DNA from: Burkholderia sp. BCC1644 | GTDB lineage: Bacteria; Pseudomonadota; Gammaproteobacteria; Burkholderiales; Burkholderiaceae | Length of the DNA: 64,000 nt | Reading direction: 5' to 3' | NCBI RefSeq assembly: GCF_902833225.1 | Contig: NZ_CADFEI010000007.1 | Span: 310,001-374,000, forward strand | Part shown: positions 24,529-33,404 of the stretch, piece after piece | Layout: each line of letters starts with the position of its first letter | Position numbering within the stretch: the stretch's first letter is position 1 | The notes under the pieces: generated by a model | What the model was told of the DNA's origin: nothing | The model's database searches: none | The model's input: the letters and a program-made list of their open reading frames with translations, nothing else | Made by a program: the position numbers and the translations under genes

Positions 24529-26519
24529 TACGCGTACTCCCTAACGATCACTGCACCAGAAGTCCCAGCCGCGCCTGCCGTGCTGGACGTTGAAGCTCCG
24601 ATAGCGGCCCCCCCGCCGCCCGCGCCGAATCCGCTCCCCGCGACCGACGCAGCGATCGTGCCGGGTGAGTTTCCGCCCGAACCCAGAGGCGAATCGCCCC
24701 CGCGCCCGGGAGCGATCACGCTACCGCTGATGCCGACGGCGAACGCTCCTGCTTGCCCTTTCTTATTGACGTAACCACCAGTCGCGGCCGAATTATCCAG
24801 ACCACCCTGCGTGATCAGGCCGGATGTATTGCTTGCAGGCGCCTGCGTAACGCTCGCATTCCCCCCCGGCGCGGTAAGTAGCGCGCCAAACGACGAACTT
24901 CCGCCGTTGCCGCCATTGTTCCCACCAGCGGGGCCGCCGCCGCCAGCAGCACCGCAGGTGATCGTCACGCCGCTGAATCCGGAGGTGTAATAGCCGCGCC
25001 CATACGAGCCACCCTGACCACCGCCAGTTGCGCAATATTGTCCGGAGCTGGTCGTCTGCGTGCCGCCTGAACCGCCGCCGCCGCCCACGGCTTCGACGTC
25101 GACTGCATTCGTCGTGGACAGCGGCGTGAACGTGCTCGACGCATTCGCGAATGCACCGCCATTGATCGATACCTGCAGCGTGCCCGCGTTGTTGAAATAC
25201 ACCGACGTGCGCAGCAGTCGCCCCGAGTTGGCGCCCGCGATGCTCGCTTCCATTGAGTAAAGCGATGGCGCACCGCCCGCCTCGACCTTGCATCTGCGAA
25301 ACGTAACACCGAAGGCTGATGCGCTCAGCCCGGATAGCAGCGCAATGACCAAGGAGACCGAGGCGGTACCACTCGGCGTCGTGGCACTCAAACTGTATCG
25401 CGTCGTCGCCACTCCGTTGGCGATGTTGACGACGCCGATACCACCTCCAAGATTGCTGCCGGAACTATCAAACGGCTGCAAATACAGCAAGACCCCACCC
25501 GACGTAACGCCTGCAGTTGAGATGTCAACCGATGCGGATACGGAGACACTGGGGCCGATCGAAATCTTGGAACTCGAGTTGTACACCGTTACCCCAGACA
25601 ACGGAGCGGTATTCGAAAAGAAAGTGCCGAAGCCCCCGCTGTTGTCTGTCACCGCGAAGAATCCAGATGCAAGGCTCCATCCGGCGCTCCCAAACTCGCC
25701 CGAACCGTTGAAAAGCAGGTTGGGATTGTTTACGCCATTGATCTTCGCCGACGTGTTGATCGGCAGACTGCCCTGCGAACCGATCGCACCGATCTGGCCG
25801 GCGGTCAGCGCGTGGCTTGCCAGCGTCGCGGGTGCGATGCTCTCGGCCGGCTGCGTGATGTTCGTGCCGTCGCCAACTACGCGCGACGGGCCGGTCGGAA
25901 TCACGACACCGGTGCCCGAAGCCGTCTTCGCAGTGATCGAGAACGCACCGGTCGTGTTGTTCACGATCGTCCATTCTCGCGTCCACGTCGGCAGGATGAT
26001 CTGCACGTTCCCCGTCAACGCCCCGGTCAGCACGATGCGCGACTTCATCGCCTGCGCGGGCGTCAACGTGACGTTCGTGTTCGTGAGGCCCGAGATCGCG
26101 GAAAAACCGTAAGCCTGAGACGGTGCCCACTTCGTGCCCGGGCCGGTGTCAGGGTTGTCGCTGTTATTGTCGACGAGGCTGAGCCATGTCCCGAACCCGT
26201 CCGCGCTCATCAGCATCGCGCCAGCCGGATAGCCGCCGACGTTCGTATCGGCCGCGAAAGCCGAGTTGAACGCGTACCGGCCGCCGCCATGCGTCCACCG
26301 CGTCGACTGCGTGATCAGGTTCAGCACGCCGTTCATGTCGAGGCCGGACGGCGGGATGCCTCCGGCCGCGATCGGCGTGCGCGTGAGCGGCGGGAAGCCG
26401 TCGACCAGCGATGCGCCGCCCGGGTTCGTCACGATCTGCGATGCTTCCGGAATGGTGTTGAATGCGCCCCCCGCCGCGAAGGCCAACGGGACGAGCGTCG
26501 GAGTCTGGTTTGCTTGCAT
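24528..26519 (-). CDS. tail fibre / receptor-binding protein with glycine-rich C-terminus
   Basis: A 663-residue protein. The N-terminal 250 or so residues (PLAFAAGGAFNTIPEASQI ... NGVLNLITQSTRWTHGGGRY) are the conserved attachment domain seen in many prophage fibres. The middle is Ser/Gly/Thr-rich, and the C-terminal 200 residues contain glycine runs (AVGGGGGSGGTQTTSS, GAAGGGGPAGGNNGGNGGSS) like glycine-rich receptor-binding tips. The 3' half of the gene is visibly less GC-rich than the 5' part, with the change near 25,740, suggesting domain exchange. Confidence 0.85.
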   Translation of the reverse strand: MQANQTPTLVPLAFAAGGAFNTIPEASQIVTNPGGASLVDGFPPLTRTPIAAGGIPPSGLDMNGVLNLITQSTRWTHGGGRYAFNSAFAADTNVGGYPAGAMLMSADGFGTWLSLVDNNSDNPDTGPGTKWAPSQAYGFSAISGLTNTNVTLTPAQAMKSRIVLTGALTGNVQIILPTWTREWTIVNNTTGAFSITAKTASGTGVVIPTGPSRVVGDGTNITQPAESIAPATLASHALTAGQIGAIGSQGSLPINTSAKINGVNNPNLLFNGSGEFGSAGWSLASGFFAVTDNSGGFGTFFSNTAPLSGVTVYNSSSKISIGPSVSVSASVDISTAGVTSGGVLLYLQPFDSSGSNLGGGIGVVNIANGVATTRYSLSATTPSGTASVSLVIALLSGLSASAFGVTFRRCKVEAGGAPSLYSMEASIAGANSGRLLRTSVYFNNAGTLQVSINGGAFANASSTFTPLSTTNAVDVEAVGGGGGSGGTQTTSSGQYCATGGGQGGSYGRGYYTSGFSGVTITCGAAGGGGPAGGNNGGNGGSSSFGALLTAPGGNASVTQAPASNTSGLITQGGLDNSAATGGYVNKKGQAGAFAVGISGSVIAPGRGGDSPLGSGGNSPGTIAASVAGSGFGAGGGGAAIGASTSSTAGAAGTSGAVIVREYA

Positions 26520-26520
26520 G

Positions 26521-27180
26521 TTAGACCTCAGAGTAGAAGGTGCCTTGACCGAAGGGCGCCGCGCTTCCGACGCCCGCCTCGGAAAAACCGAAAGTGCTGT
26601 TCTGCGGCTCCTCGAGAACCGTCACGAGGACGCCGGTCGGTCGCGGCAGCGCGCCGGACTGCGTGATGATCGCGAGCTCGAACGGCTGCAGATAGAACTC
26701 GAACGTGTAGCGCATCCGCATGTTGCCGAGGTCGTTCACGTAGCAGCGCCCACGACCGGCGAACAGGCTCTGGAGCAATCGGTTGTAGCTCGGGATCGAG
26801 CCGTCGGAGATGTTCGCCGCGGCCTTCACCAGGATCAGCGTGCGGAACGCATCGTCCGACAGATAGTAGTTCTGCGTGATCTGCTGCCCGGCGTAGAACA
26901 CGCCCGAGTTGAACGTCGTCGCGCTCGCCGTTCCGGCCTCGTTGAAACCGAGATCAATCTCGGCAGAAGGGATCTTCAGCAGGCGCCCGTTTTCGAGCCC
27001 GACGATCTTCCCCCAGATGTCGAGACCGCGCCCGACCGCCGTCTGGATATTCCACACGTTGTCGTAAAACGCGTCGATGTCCGCACTCGGGTCGATGTAC
27101 CCGTTCATGTTCTGAACGAGCTGAACGAGCGTCGGGCTGTTCGCGTATTGGGCGAGTACTGTCTGAAGGACGTTATCCAT
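26521..27180 (-). CDS. baseplate/tail protein, DUF2612-type
   Basis: A 219-residue protein (MDNVLQTVLAQYANSPTLVQ ... YIDPSADIDAFYDNVWNIQT) between the baseplate J-like protein and the tail fibre, 1 bp after the former. The sequence and position match the DUF2612 family of contractile-tail phages, thought to link fibre to baseplate wedge (gpI-like role). Confidence 0.8.
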   Translation of the reverse strand: MDNVLQTVLAQYANSPTLVQLVQNMNGYIDPSADIDAFYDNVWNIQTAVGRGLDIWGKIVGLENGRLLKIPSAEIDLGFNEAGTASATTFNSGVFYAGQQITQNYYLSDDAFRTLILVKAAANISDGSIPSYNRLLQSLFAGRGRCYVNDLGNMRMRYTFEFYLQPFELAIITQSGALPRPTGVLVTVLEEPQNSTFGFSEAGVGSAAPFGQGTFYSEV

Positions 27181-28416
27181 TTAAACGAGCGTCACCGAAA
27201 TATTCGACGCGGTAATGGTCGGGGTTTGCGCGACGCCAATGTCGACGGAATTCTGATTCGCAGTCGTCGTGCCGAGCTGGATCGAGAGAAGCTCGACCGA
27301 CGGATCGATCGCCATCACGCCCGGGTAGTATCGGCCAGCAAACACGGTGCTGTTGCTGCGCGCACGCGATCCGCCGTCGGCGCCAGTGAACGCCGAGATG
27401 ATCGCGTTCTGCACCAGCTGCGTGATGTTCGACGGAAGGTTCGAGTTGTTAGTGATCTGCACGGCGAACAGGATCGGCACTGCCGTCAGCGTCTGATACT
27501 TCACGGCATAGCTCGGGTACGGCTGCGAGCCGACGCTCGAATCCTGCACGGTCACCGTCGTGTTCCCGTTGTAGTTGCAGCCTGGCGCCTTCTTGCTCCA
27601 GATCGCGTTGCCGATGTCCTGCGCGGCGCCGCCATACACGCCCACATACAGGGAGTTCGGCAAGAGCGTGTAGCCGCCGATCGTGACCGACGTGCCGAGC
27701 GGGTTATCCAGCACGCACGCATCGAGGACGCCAGCCACGTCGAGCACCGCGCCGCGCACCGACGGCACGGCGCCGCTCGAATTCTTCGCAACCGACTGCC
27801 GGCGGCGATTCTCGAAGTCGGCGCGCGACTCGACATCGCTCCCCTGTACACCCGAGACGACCGTCACCATGTCCCACCCAGGGATCGCCTGGTAGATCGA
27901 CACCTGGTTGGCGGCCGGCACCGGAATGGGCCCGGTCGTCTTGCAGGCGAACCCGAGCGTGATCGTGCCGCTCGCCGGGATCGTGCCGGCCTGCGTGCAC
28001 AGATAGACGTTGTTGCTCGAATCCTTGATCAGCGCGCCCACCGGGATCGGCGTGTTCACCGCACCGACGCAAGCCACCTGCAACGCCGTCGGCTCGGCCG
28101 GATCGCGCTCGATGAAATAGATGCGGCCGATCGCGTCCTGCCAGCGGCCGTCGGCGAGATCCGGATCGACGCCGTTCGTCACCTCCAGCATGTCGTCGTT
28201 CTTCGACGCAATGATCGCCGTCAGGCTCGACGCGAGCTGGCCTTGCGGCGCTGTCACGTTCGGCGTGCCGTCCTCGTTCGTGATGTTCAAGTTGCCGCCG
28301 AACGCCGCGTTCGTATCGGCGAGCACGCCGGTCAGGATCGCCGACTCGGCCGGCACCACGGGCCCGGTCGGGGCCCAGTTGATCGGCGGGACGCTGGAGG
28401 TGGGAGGAGTCGACAT
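27181..28416 (-). CDS. baseplate wedge protein, J-like
   Basis: A 411-residue baseplate J family protein. Typical regions include AFGGNLNITNEDGTPNVTAP near the start, an Ig-like middle, and GSDVESRADFENRRRQSVAK with the invariant E-x3-R-x5-R pattern of gpJ proteins. Start ATG 28416 follows a CTCCTCCCACC complement (GGAGGAG). It forms the wedge ring of a contractile tail baseplate together with the gp25-like protein just upstream. Confidence 0.88.
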   Translation of the reverse strand: MSTPPTSSVPPINWAPTGPVVPAESAILTGVLADTNAAFGGNLNITNEDGTPNVTAPQGQLASSLTAIIASKNDDMLEVTNGVDPDLADGRWQDAIGRIYFIERDPAEPTALQVACVGAVNTPIPVGALIKDSSNNVYLCTQAGTIPASGTITLGFACKTTGPIPVPAANQVSIYQAIPGWDMVTVVSGVQGSDVESRADFENRRRQSVAKNSSGAVPSVRGAVLDVAGVLDACVLDNPLGTSVTIGGYTLLPNSLYVGVYGGAAQDIGNAIWSKKAPGCNYNGNTTVTVQDSSVGSQPYPSYAVKYQTLTAVPILFAVQITNNSNLPSNITQLVQNAIISAFTGADGGSRARSNSTVFAGRYYPGVMAIDPSVELLSIQLGTTTANQNSVDIGVAQTPTITASNISVTLV

Positions 28417-28424
28417 GCGGAGCC

Positions 28425-28775
28425 TCAGAAATTGACGGGAAGCACGCCGGCGGCCGTGGCGACTTGCACTTGGCCGCTCACGACGCGGTTGTTCATGGAC
28501 GTGATGAAGCACTGCGCGGCCTGCACGCTGTACACGCGCCGCGCTTCGGCGACGATGTCCTTCTTGATGAGCGGAAGCGGCGGCCGCTTGCCGAGAATGT
28601 CCTGCCAGTACGGCACGCCGATCGACGTGTCGTACCATGCCTCGCCGCGGAACGTGCGCACCGCGCTCGCGACGTCCTGCGCGATCGCGTACGGCTCGGC
28701 CGCGACTGCGATGTTCCCGTAGGCATCGAGGCAAAGATCCCAGCTGGTTTGGTCGAGGAGAAGGGTCGAAGGCAT
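28425..28775 (-). CDS. gp25/gpW-like baseplate protein
   Basis: A 116-residue protein (PSTLLLDQTSWDLCLDAYGN ... AVRTFRGEAWYDTSIGVPYW). The TFRGEAWYD...GVPYW element is characteristic of the small baseplate wedge protein that precedes gpJ in this phage type. It is 8 bp upstream of the J-like gene and overlaps the spike gene by 1 bp. Confidence 0.75.
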   Translation of the reverse strand: MPSTLLLDQTSWDLCLDAYGNIAVAAEPYAIAQDVASAVRTFRGEAWYDTSIGVPYWQDILGKRPPLPLIKKDIVAEARRVYSVQAAQCFITSMNNRVVSGQVQVATAAGVLPVNF

Positions 28776-29530
28776 CAGTTCGGTACTCCAGTGTTGCCGC
28801 CGCCGGTCTGCACGCCGCCGTGTGTGTGCGCGTGCACGCTCGTGCCCTGCGCGGTGACATCGTTGACGACGGCGAGCGGTCCCTGCATCGCCGCGTTGCC
28901 GCCGAGCGGGCCTTCGCCCTGCGTCATCTGGCCGTCGATTTCCACGGCCGGCGCCGAGTTCGTGATCTGACTTCCGGCCGTCAGACCGATGGTGTTGTCG
29001 GCCTGCAGCACGATCGACGGCGCGGCCATGCGGATTTGCGTCGGCGAGACGATCTCGACGCCAGCCGCCGAAAACCGAACGTACTGGGTCGGCGCGCCGT
29101 TCAGGAATCCGCCGAGATACAGGCCGTCGGCCATGTCGAAGATGCGCTTCGAGCCCGGATTCGCCGGGCCGCGGTTCGCCTTCACGGACGAGATGTCGCG
29201 GTCTTCGATGATCGCCACACCGATATCGCCCACCTGCGGGTCGATGATCACCGCGTTCGCACCACCCTGCAGCCGGAAGTACGGCAGGTTGTGGATGACG
29301 CCGTGCGGCATCGCGTTGTCGGAGCCATCGAGCTGGTTCACAAGCGGCAGCACGTCGACGAAGCCGACCGGCGAGACGCCGCCGGCGTTTGTGACCGCCT
29401 GCACCTGAACCAGGCGCGCACCCGAGATGGTGCGCAGGATCTGCCAGACGACGAACGACTGCTCGTTGAACGGAGACGTGCTGGACGTCGGTCGCTGGCT
29501 GCCGCGATAGCCGAAAGCGTTATCCACCAT
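28775..29530 (-). CDS. membrane-puncturing tail spike, Gp138/gpV-like
   Basis: A 251-residue protein. The N-terminal OB-like region contains PQVGDIGVAIIEDRDISSV; the C-terminal part has repeated beta-helix-like strands (IRMAAPSIVLQADNTIGLTA) and a metal-site motif SVHAHTHGGVQTGGGNTG, in which H-x-H coordinates iron at the tip of P2 gpV and phi92 gp138 spikes. It forms the tip of the contractile tail. Confidence 0.88.
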   Translation of the reverse strand: MVDNAFGYRGSQRPTSSTSPFNEQSFVVWQILRTISGARLVQVQAVTNAGGVSPVGFVDVLPLVNQLDGSDNAMPHGVIHNLPYFRLQGGANAVIIDPQVGDIGVAIIEDRDISSVKANRGPANPGSKRIFDMADGLYLGGFLNGAPTQYVRFSAAGVEIVSPTQIRMAAPSIVLQADNTIGLTAGSQITNSAPAVEIDGQMTQGEGPLGGNAAMQGPLAVVNDVTAQGTSVHAHTHGGVQTGGGNTGVPN

Positions 29531-30389
29531 TTTGCGGGTATGCCGATAGTTGAGTGAACCACGCGCCGTCCGGCACTTCGCTTTCCAGCGCGTGCGACAG
29601 GTCGAACACGTTCCAGATGCCGCAGGCGACCGGCAGCGAGCTTTGCACCTTCACCTGGGCGCCGTTCTTGATGTTCGGGTTGAACTCCGTCGATACGCCG
29701 AGCCCGTTGCTCGAGAACGTCGGATAGCCGCGCATGCCCGTCTCGGGCGAAATCAGCGGGATGTCGCCCGTCGTCGCACGCGCGCCGGCGCGCGGCCAGA
29801 TAGCGAGCGTGTCTCGGTCGATCAGGTAGTTGATGTCCGCGGCGCGCGCGCACGCGCGAACCTGCGCGAGCGCGGTGCCCGGAAAGTACGGATTCGACAG
29901 CTGAACCTGCACGCCGCTGTTCTCGAACGTGAAGCCCATCTTGTTCGCGAGTTCCTGCATGATCGTCGCGACGTCGACGGTCCCGACGTAGCTGAGCGCG
30001 CCGACCGGCTTCACTGCCTGGATCAGGCCGGCGTATCCGATGATGTTCAGCGGCACGTCCGGCGTGCCCTGAAAGTCGCCCCACGCCTCGCCGATCGTGC
30101 CCGAATAGACGACATGCATCCCGTTCTCGTCGTCGCCCGCAGCGAGCTGTACGGCGTTCTGTGCGCGGATTGCCGTGTTGATCGGGCCGACGGTCGTCAG
30201 CTGATTGATCATCGACAACGGGATGCCGAACGCGCGGATCTGCGCGGCCGCCATCGCATCGCCGCCCGGCACCGTAATGAGAGACTGCACGCGCAGGCCG
30301 GTCAGCGTCACCGTGTTCGAACCGTCCTCACCGAACTCGCCGTCGCCGAGCGTGATCGTCAGATCGATGCGTTTGCGCGTGAAGCTCAT
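29520..30389 (-). CDS. baseplate hub protein
   Basis: A 289-residue protein (SFTRKRIDLTITLGDGEFGE ...) with the tail-hub pattern: an internal segment GTVDVATIMQELANKMGFTF and ADINYLIDRDTLAIWPRAGA resembling gp27/gpD-type hubs. I start at ATG 30389. It lies between the baseplate plug and spike genes, as expected for the hub-spike complex. Confidence 0.8.
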   Translation of the reverse strand: MSFTRKRIDLTITLGDGEFGEDGSNTVTLTGLRVQSLITVPGGDAMAAAQIRAFGIPLSMINQLTTVGPINTAIRAQNAVQLAAGDDENGMHVVYSGTIGEAWGDFQGTPDVPLNIIGYAGLIQAVKPVGALSYVGTVDVATIMQELANKMGFTFENSGVQVQLSNPYFPGTALAQVRACARAADINYLIDRDTLAIWPRAGARATTGDIPLISPETGMRGYPTFSSNGLGVSTEFNPNIKNGAQVKVQSSLPVACGIWNVFDLSHALESEVPDGAWFTQLSAYPQNGG

Positions 30390-30688
30390 GCGAGGTCTCC
30401 CGCTTCGAGGTAGACGAGCTGCCAGCGCGTGCCGAGGCCGGTGTATTGCGGATCGTCGACGCCCTGCGTATCGAAGAACGTCAGGTCGCCGATGAATCCA
30501 AGGTACGCGTACCGGATGAGCCGCACGCGATCCCGGCAAACGATGCCACCCTTGATCGACGCGTTGTTGACGGAGAGGTCGAGATACAGGCCGGTCGTCT
30601 TCTGGTAGACCGAGATCTGACAGTTCTGGCCGGCGAGCAATACGCTGAAGTTCTGCGCGGGCCGTGCGGTAAGGGGTAGGTTCAGCAT
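30386..30688 (-). CDS. baseplate plug protein
   Basis: A 100-residue beta-rich protein (MLNLPLTARPAQNFSVLLAG ... GLGTRWQLVYLEAGDLA). The N-terminus and the repeated strands with DRVRLIRYAYLGFIGDL match the small plug proteins found between Dit-like protein and hub in this tail type. Overlaps the hub gene by 4 bp. Confidence 0.75.
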   Translation of the reverse strand: MLNLPLTARPAQNFSVLLAGQNCQISVYQKTTGLYLDLSVNNASIKGGIVCRDRVRLIRYAYLGFIGDLTFFDTQGVDDPQYTGLGTRWQLVYLEAGDLA

Positions 30689-31362
30689 CACAGCACCCCG
30701 CCGACGCCAGTCGTCACCGAGACGGGTCCGTACAGCCCGGACTGCGCAGCGGTCGGCGTCTGCCCCTGCACCTGCCCAAGACTGGCCGAATCCTGCGACG
30801 CGGCGTTCTGTGTGTTGTCGAACTGAGCGACGACCGTCTGGCGAACCTCTTCGAGGAACACCTCGGCGACCACTAGGGTCACGCCGTTCTTCGACGTGCG
30901 CCGGTAGTCGTACGCGACGACGTTCGCGCTCTCGTACGTTGCGTCGGGCGTGATCACGGTGAACAGCAACGTCGACTGCTTCGACGCTTCGATCGAGGAC
31001 AGAAACGCCGCGCGCCGCGCGTCGCTGCCGCCGCATGCCAGTTGCACGCGTGCGTTATACGGCATCTGCACCTTGTTGTAGTCGGCGAAGCCGCCCTGCT
31101 CCTGCGGATACTTCGAGATGCGCGAGTCGCCGCGGTACTCGATGCTCAGTGCGGTATCGGCGACGGCCATCGGTGCGCCGAACTCGTCGAAGATGCCCCA
31201 TACCGGCGCCAGCAGCCCTTCAAGCAGCCCGATCGCGTCGGTCGTGATCAGCGAGATCGCGAACGACCCGAGCGATTCGCCCGGCGCGCGGATGAGCGGC
31301 GGCACGCCGGGTAAGTTCGGCACGTTCGGAAAGCTCGGGACGATGATGTTCGGAAACGGCAT
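30688..31362 (-). CDS. Dit-like baseplate protein
   Basis: A 224-residue protein with a hydrophobic Pro-rich start (PFPNIIVPSFPNVPNLPGVP) and a core AVADTALSIEYRGDSRISKY, ending in a strand EVFLEEVRQTVVAQFDN typical of distal-tail/LysM-less baseplate proteins downstream of tape measures. It is 1 bp after the tape measure stop and overlaps the plug gene by 1 bp. Confidence 0.7.
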   Translation of the reverse strand: MPFPNIIVPSFPNVPNLPGVPPLIRAPGESLGSFAISLITTDAIGLLEGLLAPVWGIFDEFGAPMAVADTALSIEYRGDSRISKYPQEQGGFADYNKVQMPYNARVQLACGGSDARRAAFLSSIEASKQSTLLFTVITPDATYESANVVAYDYRRTSKNGVTLVVAEVFLEEVRQTVVAQFDNTQNAASQDSASLGQVQGQTPTAAQSGLYGPVSVTTGVGGVL

Positions 31363-31363
31363 A

Positions 31364-33232
31364 TCAGCTCAAACCCGTGTTGGCCTGTGGCACGACGAAG
31401 CTGTAGCGCTTCATCGCGCCGCCAATGTCGCGCGCAATGCCGGCGGCGTCAGTCGCCTGCGTGTGCACGGTGATCGGCCCGTTGATGTTCGTCTCGTTCG
31501 ACGTCGTGCTGGTGGAGGTCGAATTGCTGACGGCTGGCGCTGCGGCCGTCGCGGTCTGCTGGGCGATCTTCAGCGCGTTCGCACGCTGTGCCTCCTCCGC
31601 CGTCGCTACTGCGCCCGGCTGACCAGTGCCGATCCCTGCGGCTTCGCGTGCATACTGCTGCCGGCGCGGGATGTTGATCTCGTTCGCGCCCGGCCGCTCG
31701 TATTCGCGCGCGTGAACTTCGGCGGCGAACTCTGGTGTCTTCGCCATCCTGATGCGCTGGTCGGCCGCCTTCTCCGTGTTCTTCAGCTCCCAGAGCATGA
31801 AGTCGACCTGCTCGCCGAACGTCGACTGTGCAACCGGGTGCCCGAACTGCTTCTCGAACTCGCGTGCGCGCGGGCCAAGCCACTGCGCGATGCCGGCCGC
31901 GCCGGATGTCTTGTTCACCGCGTTCGGATCCAGCTGGCTTTCCTGCTGCAGGCTCCCGGTAATGCCCGCCGCCTGCGCGTCGGTATAGCCGGCTTCCTTC
32001 AGGCGTCCCATCAGGTAGCGGCGACGCTCGTTGAGCGAGCTATTGTTCGCGGCCGCGCGAGCCTTTCCGGTCGGATCTCCGTCCCAGGTGTCGCCGGGTT
32101 GCGTGAGGCGCGTCTGGTCCTCGCCATCGTTCAGCCCCTGGCTGTACAGCGCGAGGCCCGCAATGCCGAGCAGACGCCCGAGAATCGGCAGCGCGCTCGC
32201 GCCGGCCGTGCTGACGCCGCCCAGCGCACCGCCGAGCTTTAGCAGCGCGCCGGCCAGCGACAGCACGCCGGACGCCATCGAGAGCAGCTTCAGGCCCGCG
32301 AACGCGATCAGCACGTTCTTCCAGCCGCCGACGGACGCCGCCGCCTTATCGGCCCACTCGACGAACTGCTGCACCGCAGTCACCGCGCGATCGACCCACG
32401 CGCTGATGTCCGCCTTGTGGTCAGCGACCCAGTCGGCCATGTTCTGCAACTTGCCGAGCAGCTTCTCGAACGTCGGCATTAGGTCGAGGAGCACGGTCGT
32501 GCCGACGTACTGCAGCCGATCGCGCACGTCGAGCCACGCGTTGCGCAGCCGAAGCGCCTGCTCGGCCTGCTTCTCCGTAACGGCCGAATTCTTTTTCTGC
32601 GCGTCGACGAGCGCGAGCACCGCGCCTTCGCCCTGCTTCAGGAAGTTGAATTCGCCGTCACCGATTCCCATCTGCTGCGCGATGAAGCGCGCGCGGCCCG
32701 GGTCGGTCTTGAACATGCTGGAGATGATCCGCGCGCGGGCGAGCAAATAGCTGTTCCCGTCTTTCAGATCCTTGACGGACCCGCCCATGCGCAGGAACCA
32801 TTGCACGCCCTCGGTGACCTGGCCGAACTTCAGCTTCGAGATGTCGTTCTGGGAGGCCTGTAGCGCGGCCGTGATGCCTTCGGCGGAGCCGCCCGCGCGT
32901 TCGGCAGCACGCTGCCATGCAGCTAGGTCGCGCGTGCTCATCTGGAGATTCTGGGCCATGTAGCCCAGGTTCACCGCGGAGTTGATCGTGCTCTCGGCGA
33001 ACTGCTTGATGCCGACGCCTGCGGTGAATATCGCGATGAGCGCGAGTACCTCGTTGCGGATGCTACGGAAGGATTCGGCCGCCTTCTTGTTGCGCTCCTC
33101 TATTTCCTTGGCGGCGGCCCGCTCTTCGGCGGTGAGCTTCTTCGTTGAAGAGCCGGCCTCGGCCTTGCCGCGCTTGAACGCGGAGAGGTCGAACCCGAGC
33201 GTCACAACGAGGGCGTCTACAATCGTCGCCAC
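31364..33232 (-). CDS. tape measure protein with C-terminal tail lysozyme domain
   Basis: A 622-residue protein. The N-terminal 250 residues are helical (TAEERAAAKEIEERNKKAAE ...), the middle has hydrophobic segments (SMASGVLSLAGALLKLGGAL), and about residues 400-500 form a phage tail lysozyme: RRRYLMGRLKEAGYTDAQAA, ITGSLQQESQLDPNAVN, GAAGIAQWLG. It sets tail length and helps peptidoglycan penetration at injection. At 622 residues the predicted tail is fairly short. Confidence 0.88.
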   Translation of the reverse strand: MATIVDALVVTLGFDLSAFKRGKAEAGSSTKKLTAEERAAAKEIEERNKKAAESFRSIRNEVLALIAIFTAGVGIKQFAESTINSAVNLGYMAQNLQMSTRDLAAWQRAAERAGGSAEGITAALQASQNDISKLKFGQVTEGVQWFLRMGGSVKDLKDGNSYLLARARIISSMFKTDPGRARFIAQQMGIGDGEFNFLKQGEGAVLALVDAQKKNSAVTEKQAEQALRLRNAWLDVRDRLQYVGTTVLLDLMPTFEKLLGKLQNMADWVADHKADISAWVDRAVTAVQQFVEWADKAAASVGGWKNVLIAFAGLKLLSMASGVLSLAGALLKLGGALGGVSTAGASALPILGRLLGIAGLALYSQGLNDGEDQTRLTQPGDTWDGDPTGKARAAANNSSLNERRRYLMGRLKEAGYTDAQAAGITGSLQQESQLDPNAVNKTSGAAGIAQWLGPRAREFEKQFGHPVAQSTFGEQVDFMLWELKNTEKAADQRIRMAKTPEFAAEVHAREYERPGANEINIPRRQQYAREAAGIGTGQPGAVATAEEAQRANALKIAQQTATAAAPAVSNSTSTSTTSNETNINGPITVHTQATDAAGIARDIGGAMKRYSFVVPQANTGLS

Positions 33233-33234
33233 GG

Positions 33235-33390
33235 TCAGTTTCTCCTATCCTCGGCCGCGACGCGCTCGTTGTAGCTGTCGACGACGATTATTTCGAGCAG
33301 GTCATGCAGGTCGTCCTGTCCCAGAACGGTTTGCAGCTCGACGAGCGTAGCGAGCCGCCGGGAAACGACCGCGCCGATGGTGCGCGGCAC
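33235..33390 (-). CDS. tail assembly chaperone extension (probable frameshift product)
   Basis: An open frame ending at 33235 encodes VPRTIGAVVSRRLATLVELQ and onward to AAEDRRN (51 residues from GTG 33390). The same frame stays open upstream over the 3' end of the preceding gene, where it reads FWGGGSSRRLIAYPN but has no ATG, GTG or TTG. It fills an otherwise empty gap right before the tape measure, the place of gpT in gpG-gpGT systems. A programmed -1 shift from the 33405-33845 frame is therefore more likely than independent translation. I see no clear classical slippery heptamer. Confidence 0.6.
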   Translation of the reverse strand: MPRTIGAVVSRRLATLVELQTVLGQDDLHDLLEIIVVDSYNERVAAEDRRN

Positions 33391-33404
33391 GTTGGGATAC
33401 GCGA

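Noticed and set aside
26266..28722. Very long plus-strand open frame (over 800 codons) across the baseplate genes
   Set aside because: Product is Arg/His/Asp-rich low-order sequence typical of the antisense of GC-rich genes; the minus-strand frames are recognisable baseplate proteins.
30688..33232. Late promoter for structural genes
   Set aside because: The late genes are tightly packed; I could not find a convincing separate promoter in this stretch and do not propose one.
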